The notes under the pieces are model-generated. The model was not told the origin of the DNA. It worked only from the letters and a program-made list of their open reading frames with translations, and ran no database searches. A stretch of DNA of 64,000 nucleotides from Rikenella sp031551865 (lineage in GTDB: Bacteria; Bacteroidota; Bacteroidia; Bacteroidales; Rikenellaceae), in assembly GCA_031551865.1 (NCBI GenBank), contig JAVBMY010000004.1, positions 62,001 through 126,000 on the forward strand. The letters run 5' to 3'. A program made the translations under genes and the position numbers. The first letter of the stretch is position 1, and each line of letters starts with the position of its first letter. Shown one piece after another: positions 16,331-25,553 of this stretch.

Positions 16331-18712
16331 ATGAAACGATTAGTTCTCACGATCGCCATTGCCGGTGTCGCGCTTCTGTTCATCGCCGCCGCCCCCAAGA
16401 AGAAAACGAATCCGTCGCCCGCCGCAGGCCTCGGTTTCGACGAAATCATCTTTGTCGAGCGAGACCAATACCTTTTGGATCACCACAACACCGAAACCCT
16501 CTTTCAAAAAGGCGAGATCAACGAAGAGAAATTCCGCGGCGGATCGGCCCTCAGGGCGCTCAACGTGAATACCGGCAAGGTGCGGACGCTCATCGCTTCG
16601 GACAGCGGGGTAGTGCGTGACCCCGAACTCTCGTACGACGCCCGGAAAGTGATCTTCTCGATGCGCCCGGCCCGCGACTCCTTCTACCACATCTACGAAA
16701 TCAACATCGACGGTACCGGATTGAAACAACTGACCCGTGCCGAAGGCATCAGCGACATCGACCCGCTCTACCTGCCCGACGGGCGCATCCTGTTCAGTTC
16801 GACCCGCGAACCGAAATATTGCATGTGTAACCGGCATATCATGTGCAATCTCTACCGTATGGAGGCCGACGGCGCCAACATCACCCAGCTCGGCCACAGC
16901 ACCCTGTTCGAAGGGCACTCCACCATGCTGCCCGACGGTCGCGTGATCTACGACCGCTGGGAATACGTCGACCGCAATTTCGGCGACGCCCAGTCCCTTT
17001 GGACGATGAACCCCGATGGGACCAAACACTCCATCTATTACGGCAACAACATGCCGTCGCCCGGCGGCGTGATCGATCCCCGCCCCATTCCCGGCACCGA
17101 CCTCGTGACCGCCATTTTCGGCAGTTGCCACGACCGCCCCTGGGGCGCTCTGGTGATCCTCGACCGCAAGCAAGGCGTTGACGGTGCTGAATCCGTGATG
17201 CAGATGTGGCCCGACAGCGTGATGTCACTGCTCAACGTCCACGGGCTCAACAACTGGGATCAATTCATGAAACTCAAAATCTTCTACGAAGACCCCTATC
17301 CGCTGAGTGAAAATAAGATACTGGTATCCAGATCAATACGTCGGATCAGCGAGAAACCGCTCGAACACAAGACGGGTATCTACCTGATCGACCGTACTAA
17401 TAACTCCGAGACTCTGATCTGCGAGGGGACACAAAGTGTCTTTGACCCGCAGCCTGTCGTAGCCCGCACGAAGCCTCCCGTCATCCCCGAGATGCGCGGC
17501 TATGCCGATGCCTATTCGCTGAACAACAGCGCTACCGGCTATTTCTACGTGCAGAACGTCTACGAAGGAACCCACATGCAGGGCGTCGAGCCCGGCACCG
17601 TGAAGTACATCCGCGTGGTCGAAACCCCCGAAAAACGGACCTGGACCCCGGCCGGTTGGAGCGGACAGGGCGAACAGGCCCCGGCTGTGAACTGGAGCAG
17701 CTTCGAGGTCAAAGTGATCCTCGGCGAGACCGAAGTGGCCGCCGACGGCTCGGCCTACGTCGAAGTACCGGCCAACAAATTCGTCTATTTCCAGCTGCTC
17801 GACAAAGACCGTAAGATGGTGCAGACCATGCGCAGCGGTACCGTAGTGCTGCCCGGCGAGGTGAACGGCTGCATCGGTTGCCACGAAGACCGCCTGATGG
17901 TGCCAATGCCCAGCGGTAATATGCCGCTCGCCTTGCAGAAAAAACCCGTCAAGATGGATAATTGGCGCGGTATTTCGCCCCATTCGTTCGGCTACACGCG
18001 CGACGTGCAACCGATTTTCGACGCCCATTGCATGTCCTGCCACGACTTCGATCCTGCCAACCGCCGCAAGCTGGTGCTGTCCGGCGACCACAACCCCTTT
18101 TTCAACGCCTCGTATGTGAACCTCTACGTGCAACGCAAGGTAAAACTCATCGGCGGCGGTCCGGCCGAATTCCAGGCCCCGCGCAGTTGGGGATCGCACG
18201 CGAGCAAACTGACCGCTGTGGTCGACGATGCCCACCCGAAGCACCCGAAAGTAAACCTCAGCCAGGCTGACCGCGAAATGCTCTACGCCTGGATGGACAT
18301 CAACGGCGTCTATTATCCCGTTTATGAATCGGCCTATCCAAACAACATGGCGGGCCGTTCGCCGCTCACCAACCAGGAGGCGAACCGCCTGAGCCGCCTC
18401 ACGGGCGTGAACCTCTGGGCGCTTAATGGCCACGGGCGCGGTATGACAGCCCAGGTCTCGTTCGAACGCCCCGCCGTGAGCCCGATACTCGATTCACTAC
18501 TCAAGCCCGGTCACGAAGAACAATATGCCGAAGCTCTGGCCCTGATCGCCCTCGGCGGCGAACGCCTGAAGCAAATCCCGCGGGCCGACATGGAAGGCTT
18601 TGTCCCCTGCGAAATCCATCAGGAGATGCTCCGTAAATACGCCCTCCGCCTCGAAGAGGAGCGGGCAATGAACGAAGCCATCCGCAGTGGCGAAAAACGC
18701 TACGACCGATAA
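16331..18712 (+). CDS. HzsA-related exported di-heme protein with WD40/PD40-like propeller
   Basis: 793 residues. A signal peptide (MKRLVLTIAIAGVALLFIAA) is followed by a propeller with repeated blades (RDPELSYDARKVIFSMRPAR, DIDPLYLPDGRILFSSTREP, EGHSTMLPDGRVIYDRWEYV). The C-terminal part has two c-type haem sites: CIGCH at 514-518 and CMSCH at 567-571. A Cys-rich segment (YCMCNRHIMCNLY) lies at about 165. This layout matches proteins annotated as related to the alpha subunit of anammox hydrazine synthase, a family that is wide in Planctomycetota and other phyla and mostly uncharacterised. Hydrazine synthesis is not implied: beta and gamma subunits are absent. An extracytoplasmic redox role is likely. 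It has its own terminator; lpdA follows. Confidence 0.8.
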   Translation: MKRLVLTIAIAGVALLFIAAAPKKKTNPSPAAGLGFDEIIFVERDQYLLDHHNTETLFQKGEINEEKFRGGSALRALNVNTGKVRTLIASDSGVVRDPELSYDARKVIFSMRPARDSFYHIYEINIDGTGLKQLTRAEGISDIDPLYLPDGRILFSSTREPKYCMCNRHIMCNLYRMEADGANITQLGHSTLFEGHSTMLPDGRVIYDRWEYVDRNFGDAQSLWTMNPDGTKHSIYYGNNMPSPGGVIDPRPIPGTDLVTAIFGSCHDRPWGALVILDRKQGVDGAESVMQMWPDSVMSLLNVHGLNNWDQFMKLKIFYEDPYPLSENKILVSRSIRRISEKPLEHKTGIYLIDRTNNSETLICEGTQSVFDPQPVVARTKPPVIPEMRGYADAYSLNNSATGYFYVQNVYEGTHMQGVEPGTVKYIRVVETPEKRTWTPAGWSGQGEQAPAVNWSSFEVKVILGETEVAADGSAYVEVPANKFVYFQLLDKDRKMVQTMRSGTVVLPGEVNGCIGCHEDRLMVPMPSGNMPLALQKKPVKMDNWRGISPHSFGYTRDVQPIFDAHCMSCHDFDPANRRKLVLSGDHNPFFNASYVNLYVQRKVKLIGGGPAEFQAPRSWGSHASKLTAVVDDAHPKHPKVNLSQADREMLYAWMDINGVYYPVYESAYPNNMAGRSPLTNQEANRLSRLTGVNLWALNGHGRGMTAQVSFERPAVSPILDSLLKPGHEEQYAEALALIALGGERLKQIPRADMEGFVPCEIHQEMLRKYALRLEEERAMNEAIRSGEKRYDR

Positions 18713-18785
18713 CCTCCCTTCTCCGGACGATCAGCGGAAGGTACAGCCTATACCCTCCGACATTGCATCTGCAGTATAAACCCCT

Positions 18786-18819
18786 GTTGCCGCACGATTA
18801 CCGGGCGGCAACGCCTTTT
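18786..18819 (+). terminator. terminator after the HzsA-related gene
   Basis: 8-bp stem GTTGCCGC (18786-18793) with GCGGCAAC (18805-18812), followed by GCCTTTTT. It lies 20 nt before the lpdA start, so lpdA transcription may partly depend on read-through or on an unseen promoter. Confidence 0.65.
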
Positions 18820-18839
18820 TACCACACCCATTTCTGAAT

Positions 18840-20237
18840 ATGTACGACCTTATCGTCATCGGCAGCGGCCCCGGAGGATACGCTGCCGCTATCCGTGCCT
18901 CGCAACAGGGGCTTAAAACCGCTGTCATCGAGCGCGCCGAACTGGGCGGCACCTGCCTGAACTGGGGTTGCATACCGACCAAAGCCTTACTGAAAAGCGC
19001 CGAGGTCTACCGTTATGCCACCCACGCCGCCGACTACGGTCTCGAAATCCCGCAGGCTATACCCGTATTGCCCCGCATTGTGGAGCGTTCGCGTGCTGTG
19101 GCCGCCCAAATGAGTAAAGGTATCGAGTTCCTATTGAAGAAAAATAATATCGACATAGTGGCCGGACAAGGCGCCCTCGTTTCGGCTACAAATGGTAAAG
19201 TATCTGTCGAGATAACCTCTGTAGATGGCTTGAGATCAACATTGGAGTCCCCCAATGTGATCCTCGCCACGGGAGCCCGCGCCCGCGAACTGTCTGCTAT
19301 TCCCGTCGATGGCGAACGTGTGATCACTTCGCGCCATGCGCTGGTGCTCGACAAACTGCCCGCCACGATGGCCGTCATCGGCAGCGGTGCCATAGGGGCC
19401 GAGTTCGCTGCCTTTTACAACGCTCTGGGCGTTCAGGTCACTATCATCGAATATGCCGAGACCCTTGCCCCGCTCGAAGACGAAGAGATATCAAAACTGC
19501 TTGAGCGAGCTTTCCGTAAGGCCAAGATCACTACCCTCACCGGCACCGAAGTGAAAAAAGTTGAAACGACCGCCACGGGCTGTGTACTACGTATCGAAAA
19601 CAAAAAAGGCGTCCAGACTCTTGAAGCCGAAGTGGTGCTGAGCGCCATCGGCGTGGTGGCCAACCTCGAAAATATCGGCCTTGAAACCCTCGGCGTGAAA
19701 ACCGAGCGTGGCAAAATCCTAGTCGATGAGCATTACCGCACCAACGTACCGGGCGTGTACGCCATCGGTGACATCATCCCCACGCCCGCGTTGGCCCACG
19801 TGGCTACAGCCGAAGCTATACATGCCGCCGACTTCATCGCTCACGGTCAGGCGCAACCGGTCGATTACGACGTGACCCCGTCGTGTATCTACACCGTTCC
19901 TGAACTCTCGTCGGTCGGCCTGACCGAAAAACAAGCCGCCGGTAAAGGCTACGAACTTCGCATCGGACGTTTTCCTTATACGGCTTCGGGCAAAGCCACG
20001 GCTGCAGGCAACCGCGACGGCATGGTAAAACTCATTTTCGATGCGAAGACCGATAAGCTGCTCGGCGCCCACCTGTTCGGCCTGAACGTGACCGAACTCA
20101 TCGCCGGACCTTCGTTGGCGATGCACCTCGGCGCCACGGCACACGACATCTCCGCCACCATCCATGCCCACCCCACAATGGCCGAGGCGCTGATGGAAGC
20201 CGCCGAAGATTCGCACGGGAAAGCGGTGCATCTGTAA
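18840..20237 (+). CDS. lpdA: dihydrolipoyl dehydrogenase
   Basis: 465 residues, full length. The E3 flavoenzyme reoxidises dihydrolipoamide in 2-oxoacid dehydrogenase or glycine-cleavage complexes. FAD-binding VIGSGPGGYAAAIRA at the N-terminus, redox disulfide GGTCLNWGCIPTK (Cys39, Cys44), NAD-binding VIGSGAIGAEFAAFY, second FAD motif VYAIGDIIPTPALAHVA, and C-terminal active-site HAHPTMAEALMEAAED (His-Glu pair). No E1/E2 or gcv partner genes are in the window. A weak hairpin (20254-20266) plus T-run follows. Confidence 0.96.
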   Translation: MYDLIVIGSGPGGYAAAIRASQQGLKTAVIERAELGGTCLNWGCIPTKALLKSAEVYRYATHAADYGLEIPQAIPVLPRIVERSRAVAAQMSKGIEFLLKKNNIDIVAGQGALVSATNGKVSVEITSVDGLRSTLESPNVILATGARARELSAIPVDGERVITSRHALVLDKLPATMAVIGSGAIGAEFAAFYNALGVQVTIIEYAETLAPLEDEEISKLLERAFRKAKITTLTGTEVKKVETTATGCVLRIENKKGVQTLEAEVVLSAIGVVANLENIGLETLGVKTERGKILVDEHYRTNVPGVYAIGDIIPTPALAHVATAEAIHAADFIAHGQAQPVDYDVTPSCIYTVPELSSVGLTEKQAAGKGYELRIGRFPYTASGKATAAGNRDGMVKLIFDAKTDKLLGAHLFGLNVTELIAGPSLAMHLGATAHDISATIHAHPTMAEALMEAAEDSHGKAVHL

Positions 20238-20272
20238 TCTGCAGGTCAAATAGCCGCTTCAAGCGGTTTTTA

Positions 20273-20342
20273 TCATCCTGAACAAAGTGAAGGACCCCGC
20301 CCTAAATATCGGACGGGATCCTTCACTTCGTTCAGGATGACA
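20273..20342. repeat. palindromic intergenic repeat
   Basis: Arms TCATCCTGAACAAAGTGAAG (from 20273) and CTTCACTTCGTTCAGGATGA (ending 20340) are nearly perfect reverse complements, extending inward through GGA/TCC. It lies between convergent lpdA and the DUF4919 gene. Confidence 0.88.
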
Positions 20343-20398
20343 GGCGGTTTGTTATTCGCTCTAAACAGAAGAGCGTGAAAAATAGCACTTGTGAAAAT

Positions 20399-21148
20399 TT
20401 ATTCGAATGCCGCCCGGCGGTTGCGCCCGTTATAGATGCGGCTGATGTCGAAATACAGGCCGCGCTGGCCCTTCTCGCCCATGTTGGATACGGGATAGAA
20501 CTCCACGGAGGCCGACATGGCTACTGGTTTCGAGAACCGTGCACCCATCAGGGCTAATACATCCTCGGCATCTGCCTGGTAGATGACGAACCAGGGCGAC
20601 TTAACGCCCAGCCCTGTGCCGGTCGACTGGATGGCTTTCAGGATGCCGTGTACCTTGAACATCTGCGCACGAGCCTGTTCCGGTTCGCCGATGGCCTGAT
20701 AAACAAAGGCCAGTACGTTCAGGTCGCGCATACTGAATGGATTTTCTTTCAACAACTCATTGGCAAAACCGACCATCCGCCGGTATATTTCCGGTGTGGG
20801 GCTTTCGTAAGGCGAGAAAGCCATCGTCAGGCTGTCGGCAAAACGTGAACGCGAAGCCAGCGGTTGGTAGCCCGGCTGGGAAGGATACCCGTAATAGAGC
20901 ATCCGGAACTCTTCGGTAGTGAGCGTCGTGTCGGCCGCTTGGTAACGCCTCAGCAAAGCGGGATAGTAGAAGGGAGAGGCATAACTTGCCACAAGATCAG
21001 AGATACGGCCGTAATCAGGTGCTCCGGCCGGTGTTTCCCGAGGCATCGAAACCGACGGTTCACCGGCAGTCTGCTGTTGGGCCGATACCGGAAAAAAACA
21101 CAAGCCTGTGATCAAAATCAGCGCCGCACGGCGCGCGAAGTTCCGCAT
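20399..21148 (-). CDS. exported DUF4919-family protein
   Basis: 249 residues with a signal peptide (RRAALILITGLCFFPVSA, then QQQ). The mature region has ADTTLTTEEFRMLYYGYPSQ, FADSLTMAFSPYESPTPEIY and ENPFSMRDLNVLAFVYQAIG, the pattern of DUF4919, a Bacteroidota family with a tetratricopeptide-like helical character. Role unknown. It starts 20 nt after dapA on the same strand and is probably on its transcript. Confidence 0.78.
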   Translation of the reverse strand: MRNFARRAALILITGLCFFPVSAQQQTAGEPSVSMPRETPAGAPDYGRISDLVASYASPFYYPALLRRYQAADTTLTTEEFRMLYYGYPSQPGYQPLASRSRFADSLTMAFSPYESPTPEIYRRMVGFANELLKENPFSMRDLNVLAFVYQAIGEPEQARAQMFKVHGILKAIQSTGTGLGVKSPWFVIYQADAEDVLALMGARFSKPVAMSASVEFYPVSNMGEKGQRGLYFDISRIYNGRNRRAAFE

Positions 21149-21168
21149 AAAATAATCTCCCGCAACAA

Positions 21169-22056
21169 TTACAGGCCAAAGCGCTCGATCTGATGGCGAA
21201 GTTTGCTCACGAGCGATTCGCTGGCCGGAACGAGCGGAAGGCGCAGATTGTTTTCGAGTACACCTTTAAGCGCGAGGGCGGCCTTGACTCCTGTCGGGTT
21301 GCCTTCGGCAAAGAGCAGGTCGGTAGCTTCATAGAGTGTCAGGTTGAGCGCGGAAGCCACTTCGGGCTTGCCGCTGAGCGCCGCCTGCATCATGCAGCAG
21401 AACGTGTCGGGAAAGGCATTGGCCGACACCGATATCACGCCGTCACCGCCGAGCGCCACGATGGGCAGGGCCAGATTGTCGTCACCCGAGATCACGTAGA
21501 ACCCGTCGGGGCGGTCGCGCAGGATATAGGCCGATTGCGACAGGATGCCCGACGCTTCCTTTACAGCAATGGCTTTGCCGGGATACTTGTGCGCGAGTTC
21601 GAGGGTCGTTTCGGCGGTCATGTTGATCCCTGTGCGGCCGGGGACGTTATAGAGTATCATCGGCAGCGGCGAATTTTCGAGCAACACGCCATAGTGGGCC
21701 ATCAGGCCCGTTTGGTTCGGTTTATTGTAGTAGGGAGTCACGGACAGGATGGCCGACACGCCGTCCAGATCAGTGACTTCGATGGCTCTGACCACCTCGC
21801 GGGTATTATTCCCGCCGATACCCGCCACGATGGGCAGGGCGCCGATATTGTGCTCTATGACATGGCGCAGGACGTTCTGTTTCTCTTCGGAGGTGAGGGT
21901 GGCGGTTTCGGCGGTGGTGCCGAGCACGACGAGGTAATCGACGCCGCCGGTAGTGACGTGGTTGATAAGCGACGTGAGGGCGGGGTAGTCCACCGACCCG
22001 TCGGACGTAAAGGGAGTAACGAGTGCGACGCCTACGCCGCGGAGATTCAGAGCCAT
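21169..22056 (-). CDS. dapA: 4-hydroxy-tetrahydrodipicolinate synthase
   Basis: 295 residues, the usual length. It condenses pyruvate with aspartate semialdehyde in the lysine/diaminopimelate pathway. GVGVALVTPFTSDGSVDY at the N-terminus, VLGTTAETATLTSEEK (pyruvate-binding TT pair), YNVPGRTGINM (Tyr relay) and AIAVKEASG (Schiff-base Lys). Clean match to the DapA family. It has its own -7 box 22 nt upstream. Confidence 0.97.
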   Translation of the reverse strand: MALNLRGVGVALVTPFTSDGSVDYPALTSLINHVTTGGVDYLVVLGTTAETATLTSEEKQNVLRHVIEHNIGALPIVAGIGGNNTREVVRAIEVTDLDGVSAILSVTPYYNKPNQTGLMAHYGVLLENSPLPMILYNVPGRTGINMTAETTLELAHKYPGKAIAVKEASGILSQSAYILRDRPDGFYVISGDDNLALPIVALGGDGVISVSANAFPDTFCCMMQAALSGKPEVASALNLTLYEATDLLFAEGNPTGVKAALALKGVLENNLRLPLVPASESLVSKLRHQIERFGL

Positions 22057-22078
22057 AGTTCAGAATGTTTGTGCCTTA

Positions 22079-22086
22079 CAAATATA
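22079..22086 (-). promoter_or_regulatory. -7 promoter element of dapA
   Basis: TATATTTG on the minus strand, 22 nt before the dapA ATG. No clear -33. Confidence 0.5.
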
Positions 22087-22097
22087 CGAAATTCTTG

Positions 22098-22847
22098 TTA
22101 TTTAACCGGTTGTGAGGCTTTATAATAGGGTCCGGCGGCGTAAATGGCGATATAATCTTGTCCGCAATAAATCCGGACGCAATCAAACCAGAGATATTCA
22201 TTTAATTGTTCTGTGCCATCATAGGTATACGTTAGGTCCCCATATTTAATTATACGGTGTTCATCGTCAAATTTTGCAACAACTGTTCTAATACCGGCGG
22301 CATCGGTTGCATAAATAGTTCCTGTACAATATCCGTTAGCATCAGCGGTTCCCTGAAACAGTCCGTCATACCGCTGAGGGTATTCGGCGTTAAGGAATTG
22401 CCATTGACCGGTAATCAACCAACGTGGACCTTCCAAATACCTGACTTGAGCCATTTTGGCACCATTGCCCGTAAAATATTCCGGCCCGCTACGGGCCTTA
22501 TTAAGCTGCTCTCTATATACGTAAGAACGTGTTCCATAGTTATAATCTTGCCAGCAATTATATATTTGGGCATTCTTTTGAACTTTACCAATTACCTGTC
22601 CGTTTTTCCAAGGAATAGTAACTGTGGCTGCACCTGCCGGCAAGCCTGCGGATTGTTTAACACGAGGGCGATTAAAGTACAACACTTCCGAGCCATGTTT
22701 CACTTTGTTCCCGACAGAATCCAGATAGAAATAGTATGTATCCGAGACTTTCCAGCCATCTATATTTTCAACCGTTTTTTGCGTGGTTTGAGAATAACAT
22801 GGGAAACAGAATAAGCCACATAGTAAAAAGAAGCAAATCTTTCGCAT
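22098..22847 (-). CDS. AT-rich exported protein of unknown function
   Basis: 249 residues from the ATG at 22847, chosen because it opens a signal peptide (MRKICFFLLCGLFCFPCYS, then QTT) 4 nt after the ligA stop; the frame open to 22901 overlaps ligA. The mature protein has repeated short strands (KNGQVIGKVQKNAQIYNCWQ, RYDGLFQGTADANGYCTGTI, YGDLTYTYDGTEQLNEYLWF), suggesting a MORN-like or beta-solenoid fold; this is a guess. Its base composition is visibly more AT-rich than ligA and dapA on either side, suggesting recent acquisition or relaxed selection. Confidence 0.7.
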   Translation of the reverse strand: MRKICFFLLCGLFCFPCYSQTTQKTVENIDGWKVSDTYYFYLDSVGNKVKHGSEVLYFNRPRVKQSAGLPAGAATVTIPWKNGQVIGKVQKNAQIYNCWQDYNYGTRSYVYREQLNKARSGPEYFTGNGAKMAQVRYLEGPRWLITGQWQFLNAEYPQRYDGLFQGTADANGYCTGTIYATDAAGIRTVVAKFDDEHRIIKYGDLTYTYDGTEQLNEYLWFDCVRIYCGQDYIAIYAAGPYYKASQPVK

Positions 22848-22851
22848 AATC

Positions 22852-24954
22852 TTAGAACAGGGTTTGTTCCCGGGGCGCGGATTTCGGCGTATTTTTTTCA
22901 TTAAGCCCGCCGTCCGGGCCGCTTTCGGCGGCAGGTATCGCAGCGGTGGGTTCTCCCGCTTCGGAAAGCATAGCCATAAAGTCGTCTTCGGAAATAATCC
23001 GAACTCCCAATTTATTAGCCGTTTCGAGCTTCTTGGGGCCGATACCCTCGCCGGCCAGCAGGTAGTCGGTGGTCTTCGATACGCTGCTTTGGTTGGTGCC
23101 GCCGTGCAATTCGATCAAATCCTTGAGCTCGGGGCGCGAATATTTCTCGAAAGTCCCCGAAATTACGATCTTCTTGCCTTCAAGCACGTTAGAGAGCAGT
23201 TCCACAGGTTTAGATTCGAGCTGGACGCCTGCAACCCGTAGCCGTTCGACGATCCGGACGTTACGCTGGTCGGCGAAATATTCGGCTATACTGTCGGCGA
23301 TGATGCCCCCGACCTCTTCGATTTCGAGCAGTTCCTCGCGTGAGGCGAGACGCAACGCATCGACCGACGGCAGGGCCGCCGCGATCTTCCGGGCCGTGGT
23401 TTCGCCCACGTGCCGGATGCCGAGCGCGAACAACAGGCGGGGGTAGGGCACCTCTTTCGATTTCCCGATACTGGCGATAATGTTCGCTGCCGATTTTTCG
23501 CCCATCCGTTCGAGGGTTGATATATCCGACGCTTTCAGCGCATAAAGGTCGGCGATGTCTTGCACCAGCCCGTTATTGTAAAGCAATTGTACGGTTTCGT
23601 CGCCAAGGCCGTCGATGTTCATCGCTTTGCGGGAAATGAAGTGTACGATCCGGCCGATGATTTGCGGCGGGCAGCCCGTGGCGTTGGGGCAATAATGTTT
23701 GGCCTCGCCTTCGCGCTTCACAAGCGGCGTGGAGCATTCGGGGCATTCCGAAATGTATTGCAACGACCGGCTGTCGGCCGGGCGCTCTGAAAGATCGACC
23801 CCGACGACTTTGGGGATGATCTCCCCCCCCTTTTCGACCAGCACGGTATCGCCGACGCGGATGTCCATCAGCGCGATCTGCTCGGCGTTGTGGAGCGAAG
23901 CACGTTTGACAGTCGTTCCGGCCAACAGTACCGGCTTAAGGTTGGCGACGGGGGTGATGGCTCCCGTACGGCCCACCTGAAAATCGACCGACAAGAGCTG
24001 CGTGCGGGCCTGTTCAGCCTTGAACTTATAGGCTACAGCCCAGCGCGGCGCCTTGGCCGTGGAGCCGAGGTCGCGTTGCAGTTTGAGGCTGTCGACCTTG
24101 ATCACCGCCCCGTCGGTATCGTAAGGCAGTTCGTGGCGCGCCTCGTCCCATTGGTGCAAGAAAGCGCTGATGTCGCCGAACGAACGGCATAATTGTACGT
24201 GTTTAGATGTTTTGAACCCCCATTCACGGAGTTTCTGCAACGTGCCGAATTGCGTGGGTGCAATATCCTGCGGGGCGGCCACGGCGTAAAAAACCGCATC
24301 GAGCCCGCGCGAAGCCACGACTGACGAATTTTGTTGTTTGAGTGTGCCGGCGGCGGCGTTGCGGGGATTGGCAAAAGGCTCTTCGCCGATGTCGAGGCGC
24401 TCGGCATTCAGGCGGTCGAACTGGGCGCGCGGCAGGAAGATCTCGCCCCGCACCTCCATCTCGGCAGGCCATCCCCTTCCGTTCAGTTGCATCGGAACGC
24501 TTCGGATCGTGCGCACGTTGGCCGACACGTCATCGCCCGCGGTGCCGTCGCCACGCGTCACGGCGCGCACGAAACGCCCGTCGGCATAGGTCAGCGATAT
24601 GGCCGTGCCATCGAATTTCAGCTCGCAGCAATAGTCGGCACCGGCACCGCCATCGGCAGTTTCGATGCGTGTAATGAACTCCCGCACCTCTTCCTCGGAA
24701 TAAGTATTGGACAGGGACATCATCGGATAACGGTGGCGCGCCTGGCTGAATTCCTGGGCCATATCGCTCCCCACGCGCTGCGTGGGCGAGTTGGGGTCGG
24801 CCCATTCAGGATGTGTTGACTCAAGGGCCGAGAGTTCGGCCATCATGGCGTCGTACGTCCGATCGTCGACCATCGGATCGTTCAGCACGTAATAGTCGTG
24901 GTTCAGGCGTTCTAGTTTCTCGCGGAGTTCGAGGATTCTGGTCTTGTCGCTCAT
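22852..24954 (-). CDS. ligA: NAD-dependent DNA ligase
   Basis: 700 residues from the ATG at 24954 (MSDKTRILELREKLERLNHD). Essential nick-sealing enzyme of replication. Ia domain YYVLNDPMVDDRTYDAMMAE; adenylation motif CELKFDGTAISLTY with the nucleophilic Lys; OB fold FQVGRTGAITPVANLKPVLL; zinc finger CPECSTPLVKREGEAKHYC; helix-hairpin-helix repeats; C-terminal BRCT with GKKIVISGTFEKYSRPELKD. An extension to 25005 is open but has no family support. Confidence 0.97.
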   Translation of the reverse strand: MSDKTRILELREKLERLNHDYYVLNDPMVDDRTYDAMMAELSALESTHPEWADPNSPTQRVGSDMAQEFSQARHRYPMMSLSNTYSEEEVREFITRIETADGGAGADYCCELKFDGTAISLTYADGRFVRAVTRGDGTAGDDVSANVRTIRSVPMQLNGRGWPAEMEVRGEIFLPRAQFDRLNAERLDIGEEPFANPRNAAAGTLKQQNSSVVASRGLDAVFYAVAAPQDIAPTQFGTLQKLREWGFKTSKHVQLCRSFGDISAFLHQWDEARHELPYDTDGAVIKVDSLKLQRDLGSTAKAPRWAVAYKFKAEQARTQLLSVDFQVGRTGAITPVANLKPVLLAGTTVKRASLHNAEQIALMDIRVGDTVLVEKGGEIIPKVVGVDLSERPADSRSLQYISECPECSTPLVKREGEAKHYCPNATGCPPQIIGRIVHFISRKAMNIDGLGDETVQLLYNNGLVQDIADLYALKASDISTLERMGEKSAANIIASIGKSKEVPYPRLLFALGIRHVGETTARKIAAALPSVDALRLASREELLEIEEVGGIIADSIAEYFADQRNVRIVERLRVAGVQLESKPVELLSNVLEGKKIVISGTFEKYSRPELKDLIELHGGTNQSSVSKTTDYLLAGEGIGPKKLETANKLGVRIISEDDFMAMLSEAGEPTAAIPAAESGPDGGLNEKNTPKSAPREQTLF

Positions 24955-25109
24955 CGGTCGGAAAGGGGGAAAATCGATCATAAAGGTAAAAAATTCACCC
25001 GCCAAAGAGAAAAAATTTTGTCATTGTTTGTTTTTGCGTATACTTGCAGAAAATTTCGCGCCGCATAAACGCGCATCCGGAACCCTAATTATCGTTACCA
25101 CATTTAACC

Positions 25110-25188
25110 AACGTTTTGATTGAGCGAGAGCACGGCCATCGAAAATGGACGATGCCGAGCGCGAAAAACGACGAATTGAAATTCAACG
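25110..25188 (+). repeat. second dispersed repeat family, copy A
   Basis: From AACGTTTTGATT to GAAATTCAACG. It aligns with 26310-26385 with only scattered differences and two or three small gaps. It includes an imperfect hairpin around GGCCATCGAAAATGGAC. Its end abuts the ATG at 25190. Confidence 0.75.
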
Positions 25189-25189
25189 T

Positions 25190-25510
25190 ATGAGTACCCC
25201 CCCGAGAAAACGAGTAGCCATCAGCTTTGCCAACCTTTCGCCCGAACTGCTTGACCTTTTCCACCAAGCCTATCCCGCAGGCTACACCGACGCCATGATC
25301 CGCGTCGACAAACCCACGGGCGATTTCTTTTATGTCGTTCCGCTCGAAACGCCCGACACAAGCTACATGGTCAAGGTCGACGTGAAGATCGACGCCAAAC
25401 CCGAAGAAGACCTCGATAAAGGATATTATTCCGACGAGGACGAAGGGGGCGACGGTGAAGACACCCTTGAAGGGGCCGAAGATGTGGCCGATGCCGGCGA
25501 CGACGACTAA
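25190..25510 (+). CDS. small acidic-tailed protein of unknown function
   Basis: 106 residues from the ATG at 25190 (MSTPPRKRVAISFANLSPEL). The frame is open to an ATG at 25145, but those 15 codons lie inside a dispersed repeat that recurs in non-coding DNA at 26310, so the later start is preferred. A folded N-terminal part (YTDAMIRVDKPTGDFFYVVP) is followed by a strongly acidic tail (DEDEGGDGEDTLEGAEDVAD). No domain recognised. Acidic tails of this kind occur in nucleic-acid- or protein-binding factors; nothing more can be said. Confidence 0.75.
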   Translation: MSTPPRKRVAISFANLSPELLDLFHQAYPAGYTDAMIRVDKPTGDFFYVVPLETPDTSYMVKVDVKIDAKPEEDLDKGYYSDEDEGGDGEDTLEGAEDVADAGDDD

Positions 25511-25520
25511 CCAATACAAA

Positions 25521-25550
25521 ACGGGGCACACTTTTTGCCCCGTCTTTTTT
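25521..25550 (+). terminator. rho-independent terminator
   Basis: Stem ACGGGGCA (25521-25528) with TGCCCCGT (25536-25543), then CTTTTTT. It separates the acidic-tail gene from the iron-sulfur gene. Confidence 0.88.
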
Positions 25551-25553
25551 GAC

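Noticed and set aside
16331..18712. Hydrazine synthase (anammox) as a function
   Set aside because: Only an alpha-like relative is present; the beta/gamma subunits and anammox context are missing.
22257..22814. 185-codon plus-strand frame opposite the AT-rich gene
   Set aside because: The minus-strand frame starts with a clear signal peptide 4 nt after ligA; the plus frame has no such support.
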